A stretch of 64,000 nt of DNA from Ceratopteris richardii (taxonomy: Eukaryota > Streptophyta > Polypodiopsida > Polypodiales > Pteridaceae), in the NCBI GenBank assembly GCA_020310875.1, contig CM035444.1, positions 111,854,795 through 111,918,794 on the forward strand, read 5' to 3'. Shown in pieces: positions 1 through 11,425 of the stretch (positions within the stretch are counted from its first letter, which is position 1; the number at the start of each line of letters is the position of its first letter). The position numbers were made by a program, and so were the translations under genes. The notes below the pieces were generated by a model that saw nothing but the letters and a program-made list of their open reading frames with translations, had not been told where the DNA came from and ran no database searches.

Positions 1-455
1 ACTCCATTTTGTTCAAGCCGAGGAGTCCTCGAGCTTGAGGAGTATTAGATCTACCATCCTACCAATTTTTATAATTTTTAGACTCCGTTTGAGCCCCCAA
101 ATAAGCCCTGGAACCTATTTTTTAACTAGGCCGGACACTAGGTCTGGACAGGGCCAAAACCACTCAAAAACTATAAAAAGGGCTGGAGAGCTCATTTTTG
201 GAGTTAGCTTGTTGTAGATTTCAGTTTTGTAAGAGAGCTCTTTGGTAATCGAAGCTTTCCATTGTTCCACGCTTTGCTCTTACCTTGTGCGCGTGTGTGT
301 GTATGTGTGTGCATGCTTGTGTGCTTTCACTCACGCACTTGTGCCATCACTTGCTCGCGGTCTTCATACCGGTCCTCACGTCTCCACGGATTGACATTTA
401 TGAGGTGTATCTCCTCACGTTGGTACTCACCATTGTGCTAGAGTGACACCAGCAT
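1..455 (+). repeat. A1 left LTR (5' end outside window)
   Basis: This shares with 6894-7355 and 49113-49540 an opening block (ccgaggagtcctcgagcttg), a TATA-like ctataaaaag at 171-180, a GT-rich microsatellite at about 290-325 and a terminal cggattgaca block. The LTR end is placed near 455 by comparison with the other copies. No clear primer site follows it. Its first half is closer to the A2 LTR, while its last 60 bases are closer to the A1 right LTR. Confidence 0.75.
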
Positions 456-465
456 GTTTGGGCAA

Positions 466-1625
466 GAGCAAGATTCACAGAGTACTTCAGTGATCCTCTG
501 CCTAAACCGGACTTCTACAGATGTTATTATTTGGTCACAACATTGATAGCTTCAGAGAACAAAGATTTGCCAGGAACATTCATTTTTCCATCTTTGGTAA
601 ACAACCCACCATATAAAAGGTTTTATTTGTCCAAAGATTTAATTCGTGCAGCTATCAAAATCCATGGGACGCATACTCCTACAGAGCGCGAACGACTGAT
701 CCCAGAACCTCTGAAACGTGGCGACGTTACTAAGTGGGAGGACATTTCAGCTATCACACATGAGCTCTCCAAACCGTTGAGGATATGCATGCAGCATTTT
801 GCTTTCCCCGCTCAGGATAGATTTACCATGCCCCACAAAAGAATTTGGTTTGGTTTATATCTAGCATGTACTGGACCCCAGACGGTAGATTTAGCAAGCT
901 AGATCATTGATCAGCTTTACTTGGCACAACACCGTTGGGAAAGAAAGAAAGTCATCAATGGATGTTGCACCCTCACGTGCATTGTGTATATGTGCCTAGC
1001 ATATGACTTACCGATCGAACGTGCAATGACAAGCGAAGAGCTGAAGGCTTTCAAAGGGACATCGAAGAAAGCTAGGAAGCCTAGCAGAGGACGAGCAGGA
1101 AAAAGCATGAGAGGAACTATTCCCTGCCTTCAGGTCCCAGAATCACCATCACCTCAACCATCTCCTGAACAGTCTCCAACAGAAGCCCCCGTTCAACCCA
1201 TTCGCATAAGGTTATCAAGACCAGTTACACTGGAGGGCACTACCAGCACAGTTGCTCCTCAAGCAGCCACTGCTCCAGAACCTACAACCACGACAGCAGA
1301 AGTTCCCACCACTATTGGTGCGGAAGCTTTCTCTTTTCCAATACCCCATTTAGAAACAGAACAAACAGCGCCACTGGATACAACTTTTGATTTTGAAATG
1401 CAAGATGCGTTCTCCAGCGAATTTCAGTTTTCAGAAGGCCAGATCTTTTCACAGGAATATGAAAGGCCCAGCTACCCTACCACACCGCGAGATCAACCAC
1501 AAGGACAAATAGTGTCTAGCTCTGAAGAGGAAAGAACAGAGACAGATGAAGACGACGGCGACGATGAAGCTAGTCAGGGAACACATGAATCCCAAGAGCA
1601 TGGACAGACAGATGAACATGGATGA
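466..1625 (+). pseudogene. A1 internal coding block 1, unknown protein
   Basis: This is an open, coding-like stretch directly after the left LTR. It encodes a globular-looking segment containing FTEYFSDPLPKPDFYRCYY and RIWFGLYLACTGP, followed by a basic lysine/arginine patch (KGTSKKARKPSRGRAGK). After that comes a tail rich in proline, threonine and acidic residues. The position right after the LTR is where gag normally lies, and the basic patch would suit nucleic-acid binding, but no CCHC knuckle or known gag domain is visible. I do not recognise the family. It is treated as part of a fossil element with about one or two breaks. Confidence 0.45.
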
Positions 1626-1679
1626 CAAACGGACACCCAGGGTGATACAAGCACACATGAAGAGGAAACCTTTGAAGCT

Positions 1680-3662
1680 GCAGCTTATACACTGGCCATT
1701 AAAAAGTTATACCGTACTATGGAAAATGTTTGGGCGCGTAAGAAGCTAATTGATGAAGAGAGCCAAACCCTCATAGAACAAGAGCTTGTCTCGGGCGGAT
1801 TCGAAGAAGTCTATATCAGCGGTTTCAGAGAGCTTGTCAAATCAGTCGGACCTATCGAAGCCTTAAGGTATTTGTAGAGGAAACCGTTACCACAGTATGA
1901 CCCTCGCAGAGTTCGCTTATTATCTAAACTTGGTGAATATATTCGAGTACCGACAGGTGCTCAGTCATCCCAGCAGGCCCGAGAAGCATGCCTGATTCCT
2001 GAAAGACCTGCGACCGAAGAAGCTATCCTCGTCGACTCCCCACCCCACCCTACTAATGTACAGACCACCACTGTAATCGGAGTACCCGCCACCCCAACTA
2101 CTCCTCCTTCACCTCCTGTCTCTCCCATTCATCCACTGTCTCCTAGACCAGCCACATCTTTCGACAACGTCATAGCAGAAGCCTTTGTCGCATCCATTTC
2201 CATCCCCATGACCACACCCACTCAACCGGGTTTCCCCCTTCAGACACCCACCTTTCCATCTACTCCCTTTCCCCCTCCATCTTTCCCATCCTTCCCCACA
2301 CCTCCACGACACCTTTTCCCATATCTACCCCCATTAACTTTTTCCCCTGTCTCACCCCCCCGACCTACTGTATTTCTGTTTCCCCCTTTCCCCCAAGGAG
2401 TACAAGAAAACCCCCCTGTAAATTACTCGTCAACATTTGTAAATCCAGTATTTACACCATCACAAGCACCCACAATCACACCATTATTCACAGTCACCGC
2501 ACTTGACACGTCCAATGACATGGACATGTCACCGCCCACCGCACCACTACTCACTTCATTCACGACACACCCATATTTAGGCACATCACAATTTTCCACA
2601 ATCACCACCGCATCCACTCTCCCACCCCCATTCCCCATCCCCATTGCATCTACATCCACTGCATCTTTACTCGGAACATCTGTAATATTATCTCCCACTG
2701 TAGATACCACATTTCGACAGATGTTCGCTTGCATGACTCAAGTACGAGAGGAGTTCACGTCTCTAGGAAACAACTACCAGACGCTGCAGAACACGACGAA
2801 TCAATTACAGTCGCAGCTTAATTCATTGTCGATTGAGAATGCCTCATTGAATACTCGGTACCAAGAATTACGAGAGGCATACCACAAAGTGGAAGTAGAA
2901 AGTGAAGAGAAAGCCAAAGAGGCCACTGTTGATCTTGACAATTTGTTAAGGGCCCAGACAGTTCGCAATGCGACGCTTACATGGAACATGGGCTTACTCA
3001 GAAGACATCTAACAGCAGCAAAGGAAGAGAACCAGCGGCTACAAGAGCAGAACAGAGAAAATTTAGAAGCTGCTCTCGATCATCCAGATCAACCGTTAAG
3101 CCCTAGTAGGTTCAAAGCGGTTCCCTCAGAATCAATGAAGATGCTGCTAGAGGATCATGTTAGACTGCTCGATGAATACGATCGAATAAACGAAGAGTAT
3201 CAGAAGCTAAAGGAAGATCATAAACTACTCCAGCTCAGAGCACCTGCACCACAAGAATTACCAGCTCCTGTGGACCCTTCTCCTGACATCTTAGAGGAAC
3301 TCAATGCATTACGGGCCCAGGTATCAAATCTTGAATCGCGGATAGCTATATATGAAGCACCACCATGGCCAGATTCCCCACCAGAGCTCCAAGCAGATGA
3401 AGAAAATGTAACCATTCCGGTGGAGGAAACATTTGAAGAAGCCTACGAACCACAACCCATCGCAGGCGGACAATGTCGTCGAGATTTGCTCTCCTCTCTC
3501 ACTTGTGAAGGCCTACAAAAAACATATTTGGCGAAGGTAGCCAGAATTCCCCGAGAAGTCCAGGATGCATCAAGGATGTCAAAGGAAGCTCACATACAAA
3601 GTTTCAAAGAAATCAAGAAAGTCTATGGTAGCGGTCAAAGCTGGTCAAAGCTGGGAAATTAG
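1680..3662 (+). pseudogene. A1 internal coding block 2, proline-rich coiled-coil protein
   Basis: The coding-like sequence continues with a long proline/threonine/phenylalanine-rich segment (about 2040-2640) built of short TP, FP and PP runs. A heptad-rich region follows at about 2740-3350, with runs such as QLQSQLNSLSIENASLNTR and EYQKLKEDHKLLQLRA, which should form a coiled coil of roughly 150-200 residues. An acidic segment and a final basic segment follow. Coiled coils occur in some retroelement gag proteins and allow self-assembly, but that role is inference here. No enzyme motif is present and the family is not recognised. Confidence 0.5.
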
Positions 3663-3676
3663 GGCAAAAATTTCAT

Positions 3677-5536
3677 TGTCACCAAATTAGATGAAAATTC
3701 ATATACTTGTAAAGATTGTCAAAGGCAGTCTATAGCCCAAATTTCAGCAGAAAATGGATTTTGTAGCACATTGATATGCTATGTTCATTTTGTAAAAATG
3801 TAATTTTTCTAGTTTGACCCTACAAATTCTTGTATAGAAATTTATGTTAGCCATATGGTTTGGCATGTATAAAGACCATATGTGGCTACATATTTGTATA
3901 AAGTTTCAAGGCTATCCGAGCTTCCTAGACACCTTAATGCCACCTTGCAAGCTTCCAAATGTAGTCAAACTTGTACAAGGGAGATTCAGATGGGAGTTTT
4001 TCCTGCATATTCCTGAAGGAGATCTTTGGAAACATAGTCCTACAAAGTTTCATCTTCATCAAAGTCTTTTTGGAGGGTCAAAGAGCACAAAGTCCAGTTT
4101 TCAAGGTCACCGCAGTTTTCTAGTTTAAGAAAATTGAAGGCTTGAATGTCTGCCACATGTCAAAATATGATTGAACCATGTTGTACGGTCAAGATGAGCT
4201 CATATTCAAGGGTGGAGATGCACTAAAGCATAAAGGAAGGAGGATCCACGAATTTTTTCCATAAAAGAAGACCTTTTTTACAATCAAAGATCAATAATGC
4301 AGCATTTCTCCAAAAATAGTGGCTTATCTTATCCGAATTGATGTCAGCACTGATCCGACGGTCCAGATCATCCTCAGATCCAATGGTGGAGAATGAGGGC
4401 GCCTAAATTTCACTCCTTTACACTAGATTTGATAGAAAGAACAATTCCAAGCCATTGATTTGATTAATCAAATGGTTGTAATCAAAAGTAGTGATCCTAG
4501 AGTTGAGAGTTGATTTCTCTAGATCCAAGGGCCCAAATTCATTCAAAAAACTATATAAACCCCCCTCCAAACTCCTAGAGCATCATTGTTAGGCATCCAT
4601 AGGGCTCATGCTAGCTTACGGTTTCCTTGAGACGATCACCCTCGGTTGAGCGAGTGAGGATCCAAGGTGAGCTAGTATGAGTATAGAACCTAGTTTCAAA
4701 TTTAAGTTAGAACTCCAATCTAGGATAGGCTCTTGAAACCAGCATCTCTATCTTGACTCACCCTCGGTGGAGCGTGTGAGTGAGTTAGAGCTGATTTTAA
4801 TGAGTCTTAGACTTCTTTAGTTAGACGTTACGAGCCTAGACAGACATAGGGTCACTGGAGTGGAACTCACCTTCTTACGTGTGACATTCGGTTGAACTGT
4901 CATGGTTTGAGGGTCGGAACCACCTTTGATCAGTAGACTGCTTAGCATGACGTACCACGACGATATTTTACATGTAACTTAATTCAAATTCTTTTAATTC
5001 ATGTCACTTGTCACTTGTCTCTTGTCTCCTCTCTCAGTCTCTTAAGTATTTTTACATGTCTTCTATTTCTTCTATGTGTGAGAAGGCTCCGCAGTATTGC
5101 GTTGAACCAGTGAGGATGTTTCTTTGAGCTTGTGAGTAAACTCTATCATCATAATTCACTTGCATGCATATAATCCATACATACCCATACATATTGATTA
5201 GTTTCTGAAAGTGTATAAGAAGCTCCAATATTGGACCATTCTTCCTTTCGAAACTGGTTTATGTGTAAGGGTTCCATCTATTCTCGTCATGCATACATAT
5301 CATCCAAAGAAAACTATGCATATGGATTGGAATTAGGAAGTGTTTAAGAAGCTCCTTCAATGGACCATTCTTCCTTCCAAATTTCATTCGTATGTATGGT
5401 TCTGTTTCATTCTTATCATTCATGTTCATAAATCTAACTTGCACTCATACATTCCTATTCCCATAATCATTTCAACATCTCTCTCATCTCCATACTCAAC
5501 ATTAATTTCACCTTCACATCTTTAAACCGTCCAACA
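3677..5536. mobile_element. Solo LTR, 1860 bp, inserted in A1
   Basis: The element begins TGTCACC, ends CCAACA and is flanked by a perfect 5-base duplication, ttcat, at 3672-3676 and 5537-5541. This is the signature of LTR integrase insertion. It separates two coding-like blocks of A1 and carries no coding sequence of its own. A TATA-like actatataaa at about 4547-4556 lies near the middle, as expected for a long LTR promoter, and suggests plus orientation. No gag or pol is attached, so it looks like the product of LTR-LTR recombination. Its family is unknown and no other copy lies in this window. Confidence 0.8.
5160..5418. repeat. Two-unit imperfect tandem repeat, about 128 bp period
   Basis: The block containing tgtataagaagctcc (about 5212) recurs as tgtttaagaagctcc at about 5340, and in each copy it is followed by tggaccattcttcctt. 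Both copies are preceded by a catgcata-rich stretch. The start of a third unit may follow to about 5460. The repeat lies in the 3' part of the solo LTR. Confidence 0.7.
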
Positions 5537-5557
5537 TTCATTAGCTTCATACACCCT

Positions 5558-6700
5558 GTGTGTGCCACGACCGGACCCGATCCACCCGGATTGCAATCAC
5601 CTCCACAACGAGTCACGGCTGAAGGCCAGATGACGTATGAACTTCCAACCCCCGCATGGATGAAGACAGTGGAAGAGCTTGGAACCACCCACTCAGCACG
5701 AGTAGAGGCGCAGCTGCATGCAATGGCTATGATTGAGGAAAGAATTTTACAGTCGCCCTACTTCGCTCACTTGGCCCCTCACAGATATATATCAAGGCAT
5801 GAGCTACAGTACAAACCGTATTTTATGCTAATGGCCGAATATCAGTTGGCCATAGAGAAAGAAACAGGCAAGAAACCATCTCACGCTACTCAGTTTGAGC
5901 CTGATGATTTGCCAGTGGATACACAGCAAGGAGAGATTTATCAACCAGAGTGGCGTAAAGATCTTCTACAAGAATATCCTGAGATGATGAGCACTTGGGC
6001 AAAGGCACCATTACATTTGAAATACAACCCATGTTGGGGACCAGTGCCACATCGCCGCTCCTGGACAGCATTTGCTATTAAAGTACAGAACAACAAGCAG
6101 TGCCAGGATTGGTTAAATTACCCATATTTCAAGCCACCCATAGAACTACCGACAGTGGGATACATGATGGCCATGATTCGTCACTGGCTCCCTCGCTTGA
6201 AACACATGGACGATATAGCAGCGCACATGACGGTCAAAATCTTTGACCTGATGCAAATGGTTTTTAAAGTCTTCCGTCGTGTAAAGGCACCTCATGTAAA
6301 CACCCCGGGCTTCGAGCATGGCAATCTAGATCTTGCATATGATATCAGTACAACGCCATCGCTACGGGTGTGTTATGCCTAGCATTGTAGAATTAAATAT
6401 TTACCGGCGTGCTACAAGCAGACTTTCGAAGAGATGTTCACAACCGGATTCTGGGAATACCATTCAGCAATGTTCATCAGCAGGCCCACCCACCTCTTAC
6501 ACTTATTTTCTTGTGAACAGATGGTATATTCCACACATTATCGGCTCCCACCACCCGATGAACAGCAACCAATTGATTGGGAGAAACTTGAGGCAGATTT
6601 GGCCCGAGGCATTCGGATATCAGAACACACCCTCGCTCAAGACCTCCTACAGAACTACATCCGACAGACCGCACAACAAGGTTCTGTCGAGGACGACAGA
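5558..6700 (+). pseudogene. A1 internal coding block 3, unknown protein
   Basis: This is a coding-like block after the solo LTR with a globular composition rich in W, Y, P and M (for example SYFAH-like aromatic runs, NPCWGPVPHRRSWTAFAIK and MAMIRHWLPRLKHMDD). It ends just before the purine tract of A1 with a glutamine- and arginine-rich tail. I see no CCHC knuckle, DSG, YVDD or D-D-E motif. The position directly upstream of the 3' LTR is where some plant gypsy lineages carry an additional ORF, but the sequence does not let me assign it to a known family. About one or two breaks are present. Confidence 0.45.
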
Positions 6701-6703
6701 AAC

Positions 6704-6717
6704 GAGAGGGAGGGGGG
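6704..6717 (+). promoter_or_regulatory. A1 polypurine tract
   Basis: The run gagagggagggggg sits immediately before the TGTTGG start of the right LTR. It is the expected primer for plus-strand DNA synthesis and fixes the element orientation as plus. Confidence 0.8.
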
Positions 6718-7355
6718 TGTTGGCAGTAGCCAGAGGCATAGAAGACGCAGAAGCATGTAACGACGGAGCAGGGAGTCAGTCGAATCTTTTTTCAAAAGAA
6801 TTATGTTTTAAAATACTTTTCAAAAACCACCAATAGTGATTTTCATCACTATTGTAACATATGTAACATAGAAAACCCATTTTCTCAATTTTTAGCTCCA
6901 TTTTGTGCAAGCCGAGGAGTCCTCGAGCTTGAGGAGCTTAGGTAGAAGGAGCGTATCAATTTTGGTTATTTTTAGACACCGTTTACCCTTTCAAATAGCA
7001 CTTAGGACCTATTTTTTAACTATGCCGGTCACTAGATGTGAAACCGGTCAAAACTAGTCTAGAAACTATAAAAAGAGCTAGAGAGCTCATTTTTGAGGTT
7101 ACCTAGTGTGAGCTTAGAGCTATTTTGAGCTTGTAATTGAGATCTTGAGCAATAGAGTTGATTTCTCACCTTCCATTGTGTCTTGCTTGTCTCTTAGTAG
7201 TGTGTGTGTATGTGTGTGTGCATTTCTATGCTTCTCACCTTCACTCTCACTTCATCTCACGTTCACGATCTTCATATCACTCCTATCTCTTCCGCGGATT
7301 GACATTAAGGAGGTGGAGCTTCTTAACGTGGTTCTTACCATTGTGCTAGAGCAAC
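6718..7355 (+). repeat. A1 right LTR, about 638 bp
   Basis: The LTR starts TGTTGG after the polypurine tract. It shares the blocks tagtgattttcatca, ccgaggagtcctcgagcttg, ctataaaaag (7066-7075), a TG microsatellite and gcggattgaca with the other A-type LTRs. Its end lies at about 7355-7358, where copia family B sequence begins within a few bases, so A1 seems to have inserted into a B copy. Confidence 0.75.
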
Positions 7356-7368
7356 AACATGAAATAGA

Positions 7369-8610
7369 GTCTACTAATCTTGTTCAGAATGAAGAATAGG
7401 CATTTACCAGAGTTTGCATCTATGACCATCTGCTCATGAGAAGTGTATATCTATAGCAGACTTGGATGTTTGGTACTTTGATAGTAGTGAAGCCAAACAT
7501 ATTACCTCACACCACAATTTCTTCACTTCCCTTGAGCATGCCCCTACATGGAATATTGTCACATATGCTCTTCTACTATTTTATGTTGTGGGATATATAG
7601 GCTCATACATTATGTAAAATCTATGAATGATTTAGCATGTATAGTTCATGATTCTCAAGCTCTTTCATATGCAGAACTTTGGTATGCATGTTTTGATCTT
7701 CTCAATTTTGCTAGTTTGCTTCACCTCAAAAATTTGAGATGGTTTCCTCTCCACAGAGTAAACACATTCTAGTTAGGCATGATGTCATATTTTAAAAGAT
7801 GCAATTCCAACATTACGTTCATGTATGAAGGAGACATCAATTAGCTTGAAGGGTGTGTATGACACTTTTCTCTCTTTTTACAAGTGGACACTCAAGTCTT
7901 GGTCCAAATGAGGTAATTTCTCAACCTTTATAGGTTTCAAATGATGATGCAAATCATTCCATTTTTTATGTGGATTTACATGATGCACTTGTTAATGAGA
8001 GGTGTGACATAGGAGAGGCAAAAACTATGCCTAAATGCTGGTGAAGACTTTGAGCCATAACAAATTAAATGCAGCTTTGTCATATCATATTTGTTTAGGC
8101 TCTAATAGTGCTTGCTTTGATTTTTATTCAATGACTATCTCTAGTCTTTGTGATGAGACTGAGCCTATTTCTTTTGATGAAGCACAAAATTAAAAAAATT
8201 GGATGGTTGTTATGCAATCAGAATATGATTCTATTATGAAGAATGGTACTTCGTCCTTTTGTGATTTGTCTCTAGGAAAGAGGGCCATTGGCACTAAATG
8301 GGTATACAAGCTAAAATATAATCCTAATGGAATAATTGACAAGGCTTGTTGCCAAAGGTTATGCTCAAGAGAGATGCATCGATTTTGATGAGAGCTTTTC
8401 TCCTACATGCCGAATGACCATTGTTCATAGCATTTGTGGACTTGGAGCTCATCATTTTTGGAATGTACATCAATTGGACATTAAAACTTCATTTCTAAAT
8501 GGTGATTTACATGAAGAAGTTGGTTTCTTGGATTTGGAGAAATCTCAACTTTACTATCTCGGTGTCTATCTCTATGCAGCCTTGAAAAATAGGAGGTACC
8601 TCTGTTGACT
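7369..8610 (+). mobile_element. Copia family B remnant (B1)
   Basis: The sequence is collinear with B2 at about 47037-48939: the shared opening ctctactaatctt, then a protease/integrase-region stretch around attacctc and gcatgcccctac, then an RT segment (GTKWVYKL at about 8290-8320; DIKTSFLNGDLHEEV at about 8480-8520). It is much shorter than the matching span of B2 plus RT, heavily decayed and without LTRs. It extends beyond the B2 break point into RT sequence. The family is Ty1/copia, plus strand. Confidence 0.8.
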
Positions 8611-8997
8611 GTCAAGTTCATTCTAGAAGCATATCTTGCTTCTTACTTGTACTCTTATGCATTTTAGACACTCAACCCTATGTTTATAATTCCTCCAAAA
8701 GGAAATGTTTCAATTGTAATCATGCTAGCTGCTATGAGCATTTGAAGTTGATTGTTTCATCTAAAGATAGCAAGTTCTTTGAGCTACTCAATGTGCAAAC
8801 CTATCTCTTTTGTATTGACTCTTTATCCTTGATGCTCCAAAGTACATAGTGGATTTTATTACACTAATTAGATGCCTATAAGGTATATTTGATTCTCCAT
8901 AAGCTCAAGGGCTTGTCGTATGCTGGTTGGCTTGGCCAAACTGCATCACTTTGCAACTCACTTTTCTACCTCCTACAAGCTTCTCCAAGTTCTCTCA
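8611..8997 (+). repeat. F 5' LTR remnant (left edge unknown)
   Basis: There is no coding sequence here. The last 100 bases (tttgcaactcacttttctac and following) align loosely with the end of the C LTR (ttttgcaacacctcttcatc), and the degenerate primer site follows directly. The junction with B1 upstream is not sharp and I see nothing else in 8611-8880. Confidence 0.4.
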
Positions 8998-9016
8998 GTG
9001 TTATCAAAGCTACATC

Positions 9017-9700
9017 AAGATGGGAGGTGTCTTTCCCTCAATTATTGAGAAGCTTGATAGACACAACTATGCATCTTGTAAAATCAGAATGGAGGCCTAT
9101 TTGCAAGATACAAATCTTTATGGAATTGTATTAGGTGATGAAGCTATGCCTACTCCAAGATCCAGAGGAGGACCTACAAAAAGGAGACAGATAATATCAC
9201 ACTTTGGTGTGCAAGGGATGCTCAAGCTAGGTCATACATACTAAAATCTATCTCTAATTTTCTATTACCACATATTAGAGGATGTAAGACATCTCAAGAG
9301 ACTTGGGATGCCCTAAAAACTTTCTTTTCTGCTAGTATGAAAGCAAGAAAGAATCATCTTTGGAATGAGTTCAACCAAATGAAGATGACACCTAAACAAA
9401 CTATCACAGAGTTTGTTAGGATCCATTAGAGAGCTGATTGAAGAAGAGCGAATCATGAGGCAGATTCTGAATGGAATTAGAACTAATAAGCAATGGCAAT
9501 CCTTCACCCTGGCTTATGATCTCGTCATGGATGTGCAAAATCCGGACATTAACATATTTCTTGGACTAACCTTCATTCAAGAGGCCAAAAATAGAATACA
9601 GGAAGGTAATTGCTATCATGGTAATTTAACTAGTGCTCTATATGTAGATAAGAAGGACAAGAAACTAAAAAGGCAAGAAGAAGGAAGAGGATGAAGAGGA
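9017..9700 (+). pseudogene. F gag remnant
   Basis: This is similar to the gag of units C1-C3: an EKLDRxNY opening, MEAYLQ and LYG, an ETWDALKTFFSA-type segment and a C-terminal FIQEAK. A lysine-rich region and a CCHC-like remnant follow at about 9750-9850. It is decayed by multiple breaks. Confidence 0.7.
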
Positions 9701-9949
9701 GACTTCCCAAGCCAACTTTGCAAGTAACAACAAGTGGAAAGGGAAGAAGAAAGGACCAAAGCATGACAAAGACAAATGCCAAAATGTTCAACCCTTTTCC
9801 ATATGTGATAAGGCCAACCACACCACTCGGGATTGCAAGTTCAATGGAAAGACCCGGAAAGGAAGTGGAAGAGGTGGATATGGCAACAATTGTCTAATAA
9901 ATCTAAGCCACAAAGAAGGTACAGAAGATGATCATTTGATCTACATAGG

Positions 9950-11047
9950 TTGAGGATCCACATTGCTCTTCTATCTGACTTGGAAAGTCAAAAGCAAAGA
10001 CAAGAAGTACAAATATGGGATGATACTAAGCACAATGTGGAGAATATTGGTAATGACAAAGCTTCGAATGGCACGACAAACATTTTGAGTAAGCTTCTCT
10101 ATGTACGCCTTATCACTAAAAACCTAATAAGTGTAGGCCAAATAGTTCAAAAAGGCTTGCAAGTTAGGTTCACCCAACATGAAGCATTTGTGGAAGATCC
10201 ATGTCAAGGCTTCAAGAAGATAGCTAGAGGTGAGAAACATGGTAGGATCTTTATTTTTGAAGTACGAGAAACTAGGAACAAAGCTCTCTTCAACTTTGGG
10301 TCTCAAACGTTAAGTGAGCTTGAAGTGTGGCATAAGAGACTTGCTCATGTGAATGAAAGAACCTTGAAGGAAATATGCAAAGTGTTCTAGGGTTGCTAAA
10401 AACATCAAAGGAACAAATAATCAACAAATGTGATGCATGTCAGATTGGGAAGGCACAAAGACAACCATTCAACCACAAAGGCTACATCCACAACAACTTT
10501 TTGGACTTAGTACACAATGATGTGTGGGGACCAAGCAAAGAACCTTCATTGGTAGGATCAAGGTACTATGTCTCGTTTTTTGATGACCATAGTAGATGGA
10601 CTATTCTATACTTTATCAAAAGTAAGAATGAAGTGTTTGATTGCTTCAAAAAGTATCTAGCACATGTGGAGACCATACATGTAGATCACTCAAGAAGCTC
10701 ATATTTGATGGAGGGGGAAATATTTCTCTAAGGAATTTGACGAGTTCTTGCAAGATAAAGGTATCAAGAGGGAAGTGACTACCAGGTACTCTCCTCAACT
10801 AAATGGAATTGCAGAAAGAAAAAACAAGATATTGGTTGGATTAGCCAAAACACACCCTATTTTCCATGCAAGAACCAAACACATAGAGGTTAATTATCAC
10901 TTCATCAGAGAGAAGCTCATGGCAAAGGAGATTGACATTTCCTTTGTTCCAATTGAAAAGCAAGTACATATGATGGCAAAGGCACTTGATGGAATAAAGC
11001 TTCACAGATTTAAATCATTGGCAGGTATTCAACCTATTAGAGAATGA
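9950..11047 (+). pseudogene. F protease/integrase and RNase H remnants
   Basis: Recognisable pieces are the protease-to-integrase linker (LLYVRLITKNLISVGQIV), the zinc-binding HHCC region (VWHKRLAHVNERTL, CDACQIGKAQRQPF), the integrase core start (LVHNDVWGPS, FFDDHSRWTILYF) and, much later, the RNase H C-terminus (ARTKHIEVNYHFIREKLM). Most RT sequence is not recognised. All pieces match family C in order and orientation. Confidence 0.75.
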
Positions 11048-11082
11048 AGACTCAAGCATACTTTAGCTTGAGGGGGGTCTTT

Positions 11083-11425
11083 TGGAACATCAAGCTTACC
11101 CTATTCATTTATTGTATTTTTTCCAAAGTTTTTTATGAGTAATTTATCAATGTAAAAGCCTAGAGCTTTACACATGTAAAAGGAGAAAAAGGGGAGCTCA
11201 AATTCCACAACTTTGAGGTCGTTGAGCTTGACAATCAATCAATCAACTACCTAAAAGTAGATCAAATTAGATCTTCACTTTTCCAAGATTGTAGAAAGTG
11301 GATTGATTCTCTTCAACAACCTATCCCACCTTCATTTGAATTCAAAATCCAATTGTAGAAGTCGTAGAACATTTCAATAGTCTATATAAAGACTTGAAAT
11401 CACTTTTACATTACATGGAAGCAAT
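11083..11425 (+). repeat. F 3' LTR remnant
   Basis: This begins right after the purine tract (tcttttggaac, resembling the tgttggag start of C LTRs) and runs to the B2 insertion. It is AT-rich, non-coding and strongly decayed. Confidence 0.5.

Larger units (their letters stand above)
1..7355 (+). mobile_element. Element A1, LTR retroelement with unfamiliar proteins
   Basis: Two related LTRs (1 to about 455, cut by the window edge, and 6718-7355) bracket an internal region that ends in a purine tract directly before the right LTR, so the element reads on the plus strand. The inside is coding-like but shows no reverse transcriptase, integrase or retropepsin motif that I can recognise. It encodes a basic protein, a proline/threonine-rich coiled-coil protein and a third unknown protein. 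This layout fits a large non-autonomous element that depends on enzymes of a gypsy relative. The LTR resembles that of A2 at 48940, which has a tRNA-Asp-type primer site. The two LTRs of A1 differ strongly, so the element is old or mosaic. It is broken in several places and split by a solo LTR. Membership of all parts in one element is inference. Confidence 0.6.
8611..11425 (+). mobile_element. Old copia element F, a relative of family C
   Basis: The order of parts is: 5' LTR remnant (to about 8997), degenerate primer site tgttatcaaagc (8999-9010), gag (about 9017-9700, EKLDRHNYASCKIRMEAYLQ resembling the C gag), integrase region (about 10300-10830, NDVWGPSKEPSLVGSRYYVS), RNase H tail (about 10840-11047, FHARTKHIEVNYHF), purine tract gcttgaggggggt (11066-11078) and 3' LTR remnant. 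Domain order and motifs are Ty1/copia. It is far more diverged than the C units, internally shortened and has many breaks. Its 3' LTR is interrupted by B2. Confidence 0.8.

Noticed and set aside
290-330. GT microsatellites in A-type LTRs as independent loci
   Set aside because: They recur at the same place in all three A-type LTRs (also about 7200 and 49405), so they are part of the LTR.
2208-3662. Host gene for a proline-rich coiled-coil protein
   Set aside because: It lies between A-type LTRs, has coding-like sequence on both sides in the same orientation and no intron or promoter structure of its own. An element protein is more likely, though the family is unknown.
9313-9507. Minus-strand frames overlapping copia regions (here and throughout 8-49 kb)
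   Set aside because: They are antisense shadows of gag or pol sequence and appear at the same relative place in each copy.
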